A stretch of 64,000 nt of DNA, taken from Planctomycetota bacterium. GTDB taxonomy: Bacteria; Planctomycetota; UBA1135; GCA-002686595. Under the pieces are notes generated by a model. The model was not told where the DNA came from and made no database searches. It worked only from the letters and a program-made list of their open reading frames with translations. Below, piece after piece: positions 13,044 through 20,571 of this stretch; position 1 is the stretch's first letter, and every line of letters begins with the position of its first letter. Position numbers and translations under genes: made by a program. The stretch lies in the NCBI GenBank assembly GCA_023150475.1, contig JAKLKU010000016.1, positions 62,001 through 126,000 of the forward strand, given 5' to 3'.

Positions 13044-14451
13044 TTCCACGAGCGCGCTCCATCTCGACGAGCCCTACGCTCGTCCGGTGCTGGTCGAAGG
13101 CGATCGCGACATCGCCGCCGTGACACGCCGCGTGTGCGGCGTCGTCGAAGCGCCCAAGCCGCCGAAGGCCTGGTACGTCGCGATCACCATCACGTCGGCG
13201 ATGACCGTGATGCTCTTCGGCTGCGTCGCGTACCTGATCGCGACCGGCGTCGGCGTGTGGGGCAACAACTCGCCGGCGTTCTGGGGCTGGGACATCGTCA
13301 ACTTCGTCTTCTGGGTCGGCATCGCGCACGCCGGCACGCTGATCTCCGCGATCCTCTTCCTGCTGCGGCAGAAGTGGCGGACGAGCATCAACCGCGCGGC
13401 GGAAGCGATGACGCTCTTCGCCGTGTGCTGCGCGGGTCTCTACCCGTCGATCCACGTCGGTCGTATCTGGGTCGCGTACTGGCTCTTCCCGGTGCCGAAC
13501 CAGATGCAGATGTGGCCGAACTTCCGGAGCCCGCTGCTCTGGGACGTGTTCGCCGTCTCGACGTATGCGACCGTTTCGCTGCTCTTCTGGTACATGGGCC
13601 TCGTGCCCGACCTCGCGACGTTGCGCGACCGCGCGACGACGAAGCTGCGCAAGGGTCTCTACGGCTTCTTCGCGCTCGGTTGGTGCGGCTCCGCGCGGCA
13701 CTGGCAACGCTACGAGCGCGCGTACCTGATCCTCGCCGCGCTCGCCACGCCGCTCGTCCTGAGCGTGCACTCGGTGGTGTCGTTCGACTTCGCGGTGTCG
13801 CAGGTGCCCGGCTGGCACACGACGATCTTCCCGCCGTACTTCGTCGCGGGCGCGATCTTCTCGGGCTTCGGCATGGTCGTCACGACGATGGTGCCGGCGC
13901 GCGAGCTCTTCGGTCTGAAGGAGCTCGTCACGCTGCGACACCTCGAGAACATGAACAAGGTGATCCTGGCGACCGGTTCGATGGTCGGCCTCGCCTACGC
14001 CACCGAGTTCTTCATCGCCTGGTACGGCGGCAACCCCTACGAGCGCTTCGTCTTCCTGAACCGCGCGCTCGGGCCCTACTGGTGGGCGTACTGGCTGATG
14101 GTGTTCTGCAACGTCGTCGCGCCGCAGTTCCTGTGGGTGAAGAAGATCCGCACGAACCTGTGGGCGATGTTCGTGATCTCGATCTTCGTGAACATCGGCA
14201 TGTGGCTCGAACGCTTCGTGATCGTCGTCACGTCGCTGACGCGCGATTACCTGCCGACCAGTTGGGGCTACTTCGCGCCGACCTGGGTCGACATCTGCAC
14301 GTTCGCGGGCACGTTCGGGCTCTTCCTCACTCTGTTCCTGCTCTTCTGCCGCTACCTGCCGATGGTCGCGATCGCGGAAGTGAAGACGGTGCTGCCCGCG
14401 GCTCACCCGCACGGCGGCCACGGCCACAAGGAGGGCGCTCACCATGGTTGA
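13033..14451 (+). CDS. actC: Alternative complex III subunit ActC, NrfD/PsrC-like membrane protein
   Basis: ActC is the quinol-binding integral membrane subunit, of the NrfD/PsrC family with about ten membrane helices across 472 residues. Clear helices include [33 protein letters not shown] and [11 protein letters not shown]. The C-terminus ends in a short His/Gly-rich tail ([15 protein letters not shown]). Its ATG at 13033 lies inside actB, and its stop overlaps the actDE start. ActC and ActF are paralogues. The family knowledge used is that the quinol site sits at the periplasmic side of ActC next to ActB. Confidence 0.92.
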
Positions 14452-15664
14452 GAGCGCGATCCAAGCGGGGGCGAAGCCGGTGTACGGCGTGCTCGCCGAG
14501 TTCGACGACGTCGATTCGATCGCCAAGGCCGCGCGCGAGGTGCGCGACGCGGGCTACGAGCGCTTCGACGTGTACAGCCCGTTCCCGATCCACGGGATCG
14601 AGCGCGAGATGGGGCTCCGGCCGACCAAGTTGCCGTGGATCGTGCTCGTGTGCGGTCTCTCTGGCACGTCGCTCGCGCTCTTCTTCCAGTGGTGGTCGAA
14701 CGCAGTCGACTATCCCTTCAAGATCAGCGGCAAGCCGCTCTTCGGCATTCCCGCCAACATCCCGGTGACGTTCGAGTTCACCGTGCTCCTGTCGGCGTTC
14801 GCGGCGTTCTTCGGGATGCTGGTGCTGAACAAGCTGCCCGAGCTGCACCGTCCGGTCTTCGAAAGCCAACGCTTCCGCCGCGCGACCGACGACCGCTACT
14901 TCCTCGCGATCGAAGCGAACGATCCGCTGTTCGACGCGAAGCGCACGAGCGAACTGCTGCAGAAGCTGACGCGCAATCCGGTCGAGCTCTGCCACGACTC
15001 CGGTCAGAGCGGTGCACTGCCGAGCTGGCTGCGCGCCGGGTTCGTCGGCGTCGCCGCGCTCGCGCTCCTGCCGCTCGCCGCGACGGTCTGGGCGCGCGCG
15101 TTCGACACGACGCGTCCGCCGATCCACATCGTGCGCGACATGGACTCGCAGCAGCGCTTCCGCGCGCAAGTTGCGAACCCGGTGTTCGCCGACGGCCGCG
15201 CGATGCGGCCCGATCCGCTCGGCACGGTCGCGTGGGGCGAGCTCGGCGCGAGCGGCGCCGCGCAAGCGGGCAAACGCGGCGACACGTTCGTCGATGCGTT
15301 CCCGCTGCCGGTGACGTCGAACCTGCTCGAGCGCGGTCGCGAACGCTTCGCCGTGTACTGCACGCCGTGCCACGGTCAATCGGGCTACGGCGACGGACTC
15401 GTCGCGTTGCGCGCTTCCGAGCTCCAAGAGCAGAACTGGGTGCAGCCTTCGTCGTTGCACGATCCGTTGGTGCGCACGCGTCCGGTCGGCCAGATCTACG
15501 ACACGATCGTCAACGGCGTCCGCACGATGCCGGCGTACGGCCGGCAAGTCTCGAGCGACGACGCGTGGGCGATCACGGCGTACGTCAAGGCGCTGCAGCG
15601 CTCGCAGAACGCGTCGGTCGACGACGTGCCGCTGCCGGAGCGCGCGAAGTTGGGAGTGCAGTGA
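14444..15664 (+). CDS. Alternative complex III ActD-ActE fusion (DUF3341 membrane domain plus monoheme cytochrome c)
   Basis: In the best studied ACIII complexes ActD and ActE are separate. Here one 406-residue protein carries both. Residues 1-170 are the DUF3341/ActD domain ([20 protein letters not shown], then two helices around 65-83 and 107-124). A third helix (about 195-214) leads to a periplasmic cytochrome c domain with [13 protein letters not shown] (heme Cys 306 and 309) and a likely Met ligand in TMPAYG. The fusion is probably genuine, since no frameshift is seen. The domain would accept electrons from ActA/ActB and present them to the oxidases encoded downstream. Confidence 0.9.
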   Translation: MVESAIQAGAKPVYGVLAEFDDVDSIAKAAREVRDAGYERFDVYSPFPIHGIEREMGLRPTKLPWIVLVCGLSGTSLALFFQWWSNAVDYPFKISGKPLFGIPANIPVTFEFTVLLSAFAAFFGMLVLNKLPELHRPVFESQRFRRATDDRYFLAIEANDPLFDAKRTSELLQKLTRNPVELCHDSGQSGALPSWLRAGFVGVAALALLPLAATVWARAFDTTRPPIHIVRDMDSQQRFRAQVANPVFADGRAMRPDPLGTVAWGELGASGAAQAGKRGDTFVDAFPLPVTSNLLERGRERFAVYCTPCHGQSGYGDGLVALRASELQEQNWVQPSSLHDPLVRTRPVGQIYDTIVNGVRTMPAYGRQVSSDDAWAITAYVKALQRSQNASVDDVPLPERAKLGVQ

Positions 15665-15683
15665 GAAACGGAGCTCGATCCTC

Positions 15684-16916
15684 ATGACCCACACACTCGC
15701 TCGACAAGCTCCGACCCTCGGCGACCGCGCGTCGCGGTGGGGGACCATCGCGCTCGGCGTCGGCGTGATCGCGCTCGCGGCCGCGGCGTACTTCGGCTGG
15801 GCGCGCGAAGACGGTTTCAAGCGGCTGCAGCACGCGTGGCTCGTCGCCTGCGCGTTCTGGCTCTCGATCTCGCTCGGCGGGCTCTTCTTCGTGATCGTGC
15901 AGCACCTGACGCGCGCCGGTTGGAGCGTCGTCGTGCGCCGCGTCGCAGAGCTCGTCGCCGCGAACACGCTGGTGACGGCGATCCTCTTCGCGCCGCTCGT
16001 CGCCATGGTGCTGAAAGGCGACGCGTCGCTCTACCCGTGGGCCGATCCGCACCACGTCGCGGAGCATCCGTTGCTCGCGGCCAAGGCGCCGTGGCTCGAC
16101 GCCAAGTTCTTCGCGCTGCGCGTCGTCGTGTACTTCGGCACGTGGTTCCTGATCGGACGTTGGCTCCTCAAGCGTTCGACGGAACAGGACGGCGCGAGCG
16201 GAGTCGAGCCGACGCTCGCGCTCGAGCGGCGCGCGCCGCCGGCGATGGTCGCGTTCGCGTTGACGCTCAACTTCGCGGCGTTCGACCTGCTGATGAGCGT
16301 CGTGCCGACCTGGTACAGCACGATCTTCGGTGTCTACGTGTTCGCGGGCTCGGTGATGTCGTTCTTCGCGTTCAGCGTGGTCGCGCTGCGCTTCTTGCAG
16401 AAGCACGGCCTGCTCGAGCGCGAAGTCAACGTCGAGCACTACCACGACCTCGGCAAGTTCCTCTTCGCGTTCGTCTTCTTCTGGAGCTACATCGCGTTCA
16501 GCCAGTTCATGCTGATCTGGTACGCGGACCTGCCGGAAGAGACGTTCTGGTTCAAGACGCGCATGGAAGGCCCGTGGGCGATCGTGTCGGTCGTCCTGCT
16601 GTTCGGGCACTTCTTGTTGCCGTTCGCCGGACTGCTCTCGCGTCACGCGAAGCGTCGGCTCGGCATCCTGACCTTCTGGGCAGTCTGGCTGCTCGTGATG
16701 CAGGCGGTCGACATGTTCTGGCTCGTGATGCCGAGCGTGGAGACGTCGGCCAATCCGGTGACGCTCGCCGGCATCGTCTCGCCGATCGACGTCGCGTGCC
16801 TCGTCGGCGCCGGCGGGATCTGGCTTTTCGCGCTGACCAAACTCGCGGGCGGCCGTGCGCTGATCCCGGTCAACGATCCGCGGCTCCCGCAGTCCCTCGC
16901 CTTCGAGAACTTCTGA
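15684..16916 (+). CDS. actF: Alternative complex III subunit ActF, NrfD-like membrane protein
   Basis: ActF is the second NrfD/PsrC-type membrane subunit of ACIII (410 residues, about ten helices). Recognisable stretches include WLVACAFWLSISLGGLFFVI, FAFVFFWSYIAFSQFMLIWY and WLLVMQAVDMFWLVMPSV. The motif SYIAFSQFMLIWYADLPEE is characteristic of this subunit. It is separated from actDE by 19 bases and from the next small gene by 13. It completes the ACIII set; no separate ActG was recognised unless the following small protein fills that place. Confidence 0.92.
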   Translation: MTHTLARQAPTLGDRASRWGTIALGVGVIALAAAAYFGWAREDGFKRLQHAWLVACAFWLSISLGGLFFVIVQHLTRAGWSVVVRRVAELVAANTLVTAILFAPLVAMVLKGDASLYPWADPHHVAEHPLLAAKAPWLDAKFFALRVVVYFGTWFLIGRWLLKRSTEQDGASGVEPTLALERRAPPAMVAFALTLNFAAFDLLMSVVPTWYSTIFGVYVFAGSVMSFFAFSVVALRFLQKHGLLEREVNVEHYHDLGKFLFAFVFFWSYIAFSQFMLIWYADLPEETFWFKTRMEGPWAIVSVVLLFGHFLLPFAGLLSRHAKRRLGILTFWAVWLLVMQAVDMFWLVMPSVETSANPVTLAGIVSPIDVACLVGAGGIWLFALTKLAGGRALIPVNDPRLPQSLAFENF

Positions 16917-16929
16917 CCCCCAACCTGAC

Positions 16930-17235
16930 ATGGAAGCGAAGCGATCCTCACTCGCGACTTTCCTCGGCGGCGCGGCGGTGTTCGTCGGCTGCGCAGGGGT
17001 CGTCGCGTTCCTGGTGCCGGCGTTCTACGCCGAGCGCGTGAACGAGCTGAAGGCCGAGCGCGGCTGGACGTCGACGCCGGCGGACACCGTGCAGACGAAG
17101 TCCGCGCAAGCCTCGAGGCTCAAGGGCTACTCGTGGGTCGATCGCACGAAAGGCGTCGTCGCCGTGCCGATCGAGCGCGCGATGGAGCTCGTCGTCGCCG
17201 AACACGGCGGCGCGAGCGGGGAGGCACGGAAATGA
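16930..17235 (+). CDS. Small single-helix membrane protein of the ACIII/oxidase operon
   Basis: This 101-residue protein has one N-terminal membrane helix (FLGGAAVFVGCAGVVAFLVP), a predicted helical stretch and a C-terminal motif GYSWVDRTKGVVAVPIERAM. From memory, small proteins with a similar WVDR..GVVR.PI.RAM signature occur in oxidase/ACIII clusters of other bacteria, with no assigned biochemical role. Its stop overlaps the next start in ATGA, so translation is coupled to the subunit II-like gene. It may be a structural or assembly subunit and is possibly positional ActG; this is inference. Confidence 0.75.
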   Translation: MEAKRSSLATFLGGAAVFVGCAGVVAFLVPAFYAERVNELKAERGWTSTPADTVQTKSAQASRLKGYSWVDRTKGVVAVPIERAMELVVAEHGGASGEARK

Positions 17236-18332
17236 CGAGCACGTTCCTGATGCTCCAAGCCGCGGCCGCCGCAGCACAGGCTCCCGCCGTGCAATCGGTC
17301 GATGCGCAGGCGGCCGCTGCGCAGGCGGCCGCTGCGCAGGCGACTCAGGTCGCGACTGCCGCGACCCAAGCCGCGCCTGCGACCGACGCTGCTGCTGCGA
17401 CCGTGCAGGCCGCGGCCGAGCTCCTGCCGAAGGCGTCGACGTTCGCGAGCTCGATCGACGACTCGTTCGTGCTGATCCTGTGGTTCGCGGTCTTCCTGTC
17501 GATCGTCGTCGCTGGCTGCTTCGTGCTGCTCGTGATGCGTCCGGGACCCGGCGGCGCCGGCGCGACGTCGCGTTCGCTCTTCCGCTGGAGCGCCGTTGGC
17601 GCGTTCGCCCTGGTCGCCGTGTTCTTCGTGCAAGGCGCTCGTGTGTGGGCCGACATGCAGGTCATCCCGCGCGGCGCGCTGCCGATCCGCGTCGCGCTCG
17701 AGGAGAAGGGCTTCACGTTCACGTACCCGAACGGCTACGTGTCGAACGAGCTCCACCTGCCGATCGATCGACCGGTCAAGTTCTCGTTCCTCGGCGCGAG
17801 CGAGCCGTACACGTTCTCGATCCCGGCGTTTCGCACGCAAGTCGCGGTGCCCGTCGGCGTGCGCGCCGGCGGCATCGCCAAGGACGCGTGGGTCCAGCCG
17901 ATCCTCGCCGGTGAATACGAAGCGCGTTCGACGACGCCGTCGCTGCGACCGCGCGCGGAACTCGTCGCCACGGCGACCGTGCACCCCGAGGGCGGCTACG
18001 AGAAGTGGTACCAGGACATCTCCGGTCCGCCGCTCGATCTGCCGCCGGTCGAGCTCGGTCAGCGCTCGTACCAGATGCGCGGCTGCACGCAGTGCCACAC
18101 GATCGACGGCGCGAAGCTCGTCGGCCCGACGTTCAAGGGCTTCGCGACGCGCGAGCACAAGCTGAAGGACGGTTCGGTCGTCGAGCCGACCGACGCGTAC
18201 ATCGCGGAGTCGATCAACGACCCGCAAGCCAAGATCGTCGAAGGGTTCGAGCCCGTGATGCCGAGCTTCAAGGGCCGGCTGCACGAGCTCGAGGTCGCGG
18301 GCCTCGCCGCATACATCAAGAGTCTCCAGTGA
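17232..18332 (+). CDS. Cytochrome c oxidase subunit II-like protein lacking the CuA site, with C-terminal cytochrome c domain
   Basis: The order is an Ala/Gln-rich N-terminus (residues 9-62), two membrane helices (about 78-101 and 118-137), a cupredoxin domain and a cytochrome c domain. The fold is recognisable: FTFTYPNGYVSNELHLPIDR, then SIPAF, then AGEYEA. Aligned without gaps to the usual YELFCAEYCGTGHSQM segment, both CuA Cys are Ser (233, 237), the Glu is Thr 235, the His is Arg 241 and the Met is Leu 244. The upstream His is Tyr 193. All CuA ligands are therefore absent. The cytochrome c domain is intact: CTQCH at 285-289 with a likely Met 343 ligand. It would resemble caa3-type subunit II but cannot hold CuA. 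It is coupled by overlaps to both neighbours. Confidence 0.88.
   Translation: MTSTFLMLQAAAAAAQAPAVQSVDAQAAAAQAAAAQATQVATAATQAAPATDAAAATVQAAAELLPKASTFASSIDDSFVLILWFAVFLSIVVAGCFVLLVMRPGPGGAGATSRSLFRWSAVGAFALVAVFFVQGARVWADMQVIPRGALPIRVALEEKGFTFTYPNGYVSNELHLPIDRPVKFSFLGASEPYTFSIPAFRTQVAVPVGVRAGGIAKDAWVQPILAGEYEARSTTPSLRPRAELVATATVHPEGGYEKWYQDISGPPLDLPPVELGQRSYQMRGCTQCHTIDGAKLVGPTFKGFATREHKLKDGSVVEPTDAYIAESINDPQAKIVEGFEPVMPSFKGRLHELEVAGLAAYIKSLQ
17304..17342 (+). repeat. 15-bp tandem repeat (2.6 copies) inside the subunit II-like gene
   Basis: The unit GCGCAGGCGGCCGCT occurs at 17304-17318 and 17319-17333, with a partial third copy to 17342. It encodes the Ala/Gln-rich N-terminal segment (AQAAA units). 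The length is a multiple of three, so expansion would not break the frame. Confidence 0.85.
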
Positions 18333-19831
18333 GCACTTCGCACTCGATCGGCACGCATCCGACGGCGAGCGCGAACCCGCGCGGCGGCCGCGAGCTCGCA
18401 TTCTTCTCGCAGGACCACCGAAGCCTCGCGTGGGCGTACGCGATCGTGATCGGCCTCGCGCTGATCGTCGGCATCGTGCTCGCGGTCGGTCTCGCGCTGC
18501 AACCGCTCGCCGGTCGCGACGCCGCGACCGACGCGACGAACTATCGCCAGCTCTACACGATGCACGGACTCGTGATGGTCTTCCTGGTCGCGCTCCCCGC
18601 GCTGCCGGGCATCGTCGGCAACTGGCTCCTGCCCGAGAAGCTCGGCGTCGCCGAGATGGCGTGGCCGCGGCTCAACTTGCTCGCGCTGCAGATGCTCGTG
18701 ATCGGCGGCGCGTGTTTCCTGGTCGCGTTCTTCGCGACGCCGCTCGACACCGGTTGGAGCTTCGGCTTGCCGTTCGCGCTCGAGAGCACGTCGAGCGTCG
18801 CGTGGGGCCTGCTCGGCATCGTCTTCGTCGGCGCTTCGCTCGCGACGCAAGGCGCGAACATCGTCGCGACGGTGGTGACGAGCCGCGGTGCAGGCCGCTG
18901 CTGGTCCGACCTGCCGTTCTTTGGTTGGGCGCTCGGCGCAGCGGGCCTCGTGCAAGCGCTGGTCACGCCGGTGCTGCTCGTCGCGCTCGCGTTGCTCTTC
19001 GCGCAGCGTTCCGGCGCGAGCGACGTGTTCTCCGCGGGCGGCGCGGACGTCGCGTTCGACCAGTGGTTCTGGTTCTGGGCGCACCCCGCGTTCGGTTCGA
19101 TGGTGCTCGCGAGCCTCGCCGTGATCGGCGAAGTCGTCGGCGAGCACGGCGACCGTCCGAAAGGCGCGTCCGCGGCGGCGGTGCTCTCGATCGCGGCGCT
19201 CACCGTGTTCTCGTTCGGTGGTTGGGGCATCCACGTGCTCGGCCGCGGCGACTCGCAGGCGTTCGACGTCGCGTCGAGCGGGCTCGTGCTCGCCTCCGGC
19301 GTGCCGCTCGTCGTCCTGATCGTCGACTGGGTGATGACTCTCGCGCGCGGCGAAGCCCGCGGCACGACCGCGCTCGGCTACGCAGCGACCAGCACGACGG
19401 CGTTCGTGCTCGGCGGCTTGGCCTGTGCGTTCTGCGTCGTGTTGCCGACGGGCGCGTACCTCGCGGACACGAGCTTCCCGACCGGCGCGATGCACTTCCT
19501 CGTCGTCGGTGGTGTGCTCGGCGCGCTGTTCGCCGGCGTCCACCACTTGTGGCCGCGTTGGTTCGGCGTGCCAGTGCGCGAAGGGTGGGGCAAGTTCGCT
19601 TGCTTCCTCTACTTCGTCGGCATGGTGCTCGCGTTCGTGCCGCTCTGCGTGCGCGGATACCTCGGTCAGCCGCGGCGCACGCTCGACGTCGTCGTCGCCG
19701 ACGAGCGTTGGAGCTGGTACGCGATCGCCGGTGCGATCGTGCTCTTCGGCGGCGTGACGTTCGCGCTCTGGAACCTGCTGCGCACGATGCTCGATTCGCG
19801 CGCGGCTCTCGCGAGGACGGAGGGCGAGTGA
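18329..19831 (+). CDS. Heme-copper oxidase subunit I-like protein with a degenerate active site
   Basis: This is a 500-residue, about 12-helix homologue of cytochrome oxidase subunit I. The start is the GTG overlapping the previous stop. The family core aligns: YTMHGLVMVF, GNWLLPEKLGVAEMAWPRLN, FWFWAHPAFG, GGWGIHVLG, and MHFLVVGGVLGALFAG. Kept residues are both low-spin heme ligands (His 79, His 389) and two CuB positions (His 252, His 302). Lost residues are the first His of the CuB pair (Ile 301), the heme a3 ligand (Ala 387), the cross-linked Tyr (Gly 256), the channel Glu after HP (Ala 254), the D-channel Asp (Glu 109) and the K-channel Lys (Leu 330). O2 reduction looks impossible, while low-spin heme binding looks preserved. 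No subunit III, heme A synthase or Sco gene is nearby. Confidence 0.87.
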   Translation: MSTSHSIGTHPTASANPRGGRELAFFSQDHRSLAWAYAIVIGLALIVGIVLAVGLALQPLAGRDAATDATNYRQLYTMHGLVMVFLVALPALPGIVGNWLLPEKLGVAEMAWPRLNLLALQMLVIGGACFLVAFFATPLDTGWSFGLPFALESTSSVAWGLLGIVFVGASLATQGANIVATVVTSRGAGRCWSDLPFFGWALGAAGLVQALVTPVLLVALALLFAQRSGASDVFSAGGADVAFDQWFWFWAHPAFGSMVLASLAVIGEVVGEHGDRPKGASAAAVLSIAALTVFSFGGWGIHVLGRGDSQAFDVASSGLVLASGVPLVVLIVDWVMTLARGEARGTTALGYAATSTTAFVLGGLACAFCVVLPTGAYLADTSFPTGAMHFLVVGGVLGALFAGVHHLWPRWFGVPVREGWGKFACFLYFVGMVLAFVPLCVRGYLGQPRRTLDVVVADERWSWYAIAGAIVLFGGVTFALWNLLRTMLDSRAALARTEGE

Positions 19832-20571
19832 TCCAAGACTGCTGCACTCCGGCCGCGACCGCGTCGAGCGACCTGGCCCAACTGTTCGCCTTCGGCCTCT
19901 TGATGAGCGCCGGGCACTGCTTGGGCATGTGTGGTCCGCTCGTCTGCGCGGTTTCGATGCCGGCGGAGCAGCAAGGTTCCGCGCGTTGGTCGGCGTTCGC
20001 GTGGGCGAGCGTCTACCACGCGGGTCGCGTCGCAAGCTACGCCATCCTCGGCGCGCTGCTCGGTTCGCTCGGCGGGATGCTGCCCGACCGCACGACGACG
20101 GTCGTGTGGCAAGCCTCGCTCTCGTTCCTCGCGGCCGCGGCGCTGCTCTGGATCGGGCTCGCGCTCTTCGACGTCTTCCCGATGGCGAAGCTGCCGTTCG
20201 CGTCCTCGATCTCGCGCTTCCTGATGCAGAAGCTCGGGCGCGCGCGGAGCGGCATCGTCGCGCGCTTCGGCCTCGGCATGGCGAACGGACTCCTGCCGTG
20301 CGGTCCGGTCTACACGGCGGCGGTCGCGGCGCTCGCCGCGGCGAGCCCGACGCGCGGCGCGCTCGCGATGGTCGTATTCGGCGCCGGCACGGTGCCGGTG
20401 CTCGTCGCGTTCGCGTTCGGCGTGCGCTGGGTCGGCCAACGTCTGCGGCTCGGTTTCTACCGCGTCGGCGCGGCGCTCGCGATCCTGATGGCGTGCCAGC
20501 TCGCGTTGCGCGGGCTCGCCGCGCTCGAACTCGTGCCGCACGCGCGCTTCCACGAGGTGGTGCTGTGGTGA
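19828..20571 (+). CDS. TauE/SafE (DsbD-like) membrane protein of the cbb3 maturation cluster
   Basis: This 247-residue protein has about six helices. The start is the GTG overlapping the previous stop. It carries Cys pairs of the DsbD/CcdA-like half-repeats: GHCLGMCGPL at the start of the first helix and LLPCGPVYTA in the fourth. An N-terminal CC (residues 5-6) adds further thiols. Proteins of this type commonly lie beside ccoI and ccoS and are annotated as sulfite exporter TauE/SafE. A thiol-redox or copper-handling role in oxidase assembly is more likely here than sulfite export, judged from the neighbours. It overlaps ccoI by a GTGA junction. Confidence 0.85.
   Translation: MIQDCCTPAATASSDLAQLFAFGLLMSAGHCLGMCGPLVCAVSMPAEQQGSARWSAFAWASVYHAGRVASYAILGALLGSLGGMLPDRTTTVVWQASLSFLAAAALLWIGLALFDVFPMAKLPFASSISRFLMQKLGRARSGIVARFGLGMANGLLPCGPVYTAAVAALAAASPTRGALAMVVFGAGTVPVLVAFAFGVRWVGQRLRLGFYRVGAALAILMACQLALRGLAALELVPHARFHEVVLW

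Noticed and set aside
17232-19831. Treating the subunit II/I pair as a normal caa3 oxidase
   Set aside because: Ligand residues for CuA, heme a3 and part of CuB are absent on direct alignment.
18329-19831. Treating the subunit I-like gene as a decaying pseudogene
   Set aside because: The frame is intact over 500 codons, start and stop are coupled to both neighbours, and losses are confined to the active site and proton channels.
19828-20571. Naming the TauE/SafE-like protein a sulfite exporter
   Set aside because: Its Cys motifs and position between oxidase and ccoI point to thiol or copper handling; no sulfur-metabolism gene is nearby.
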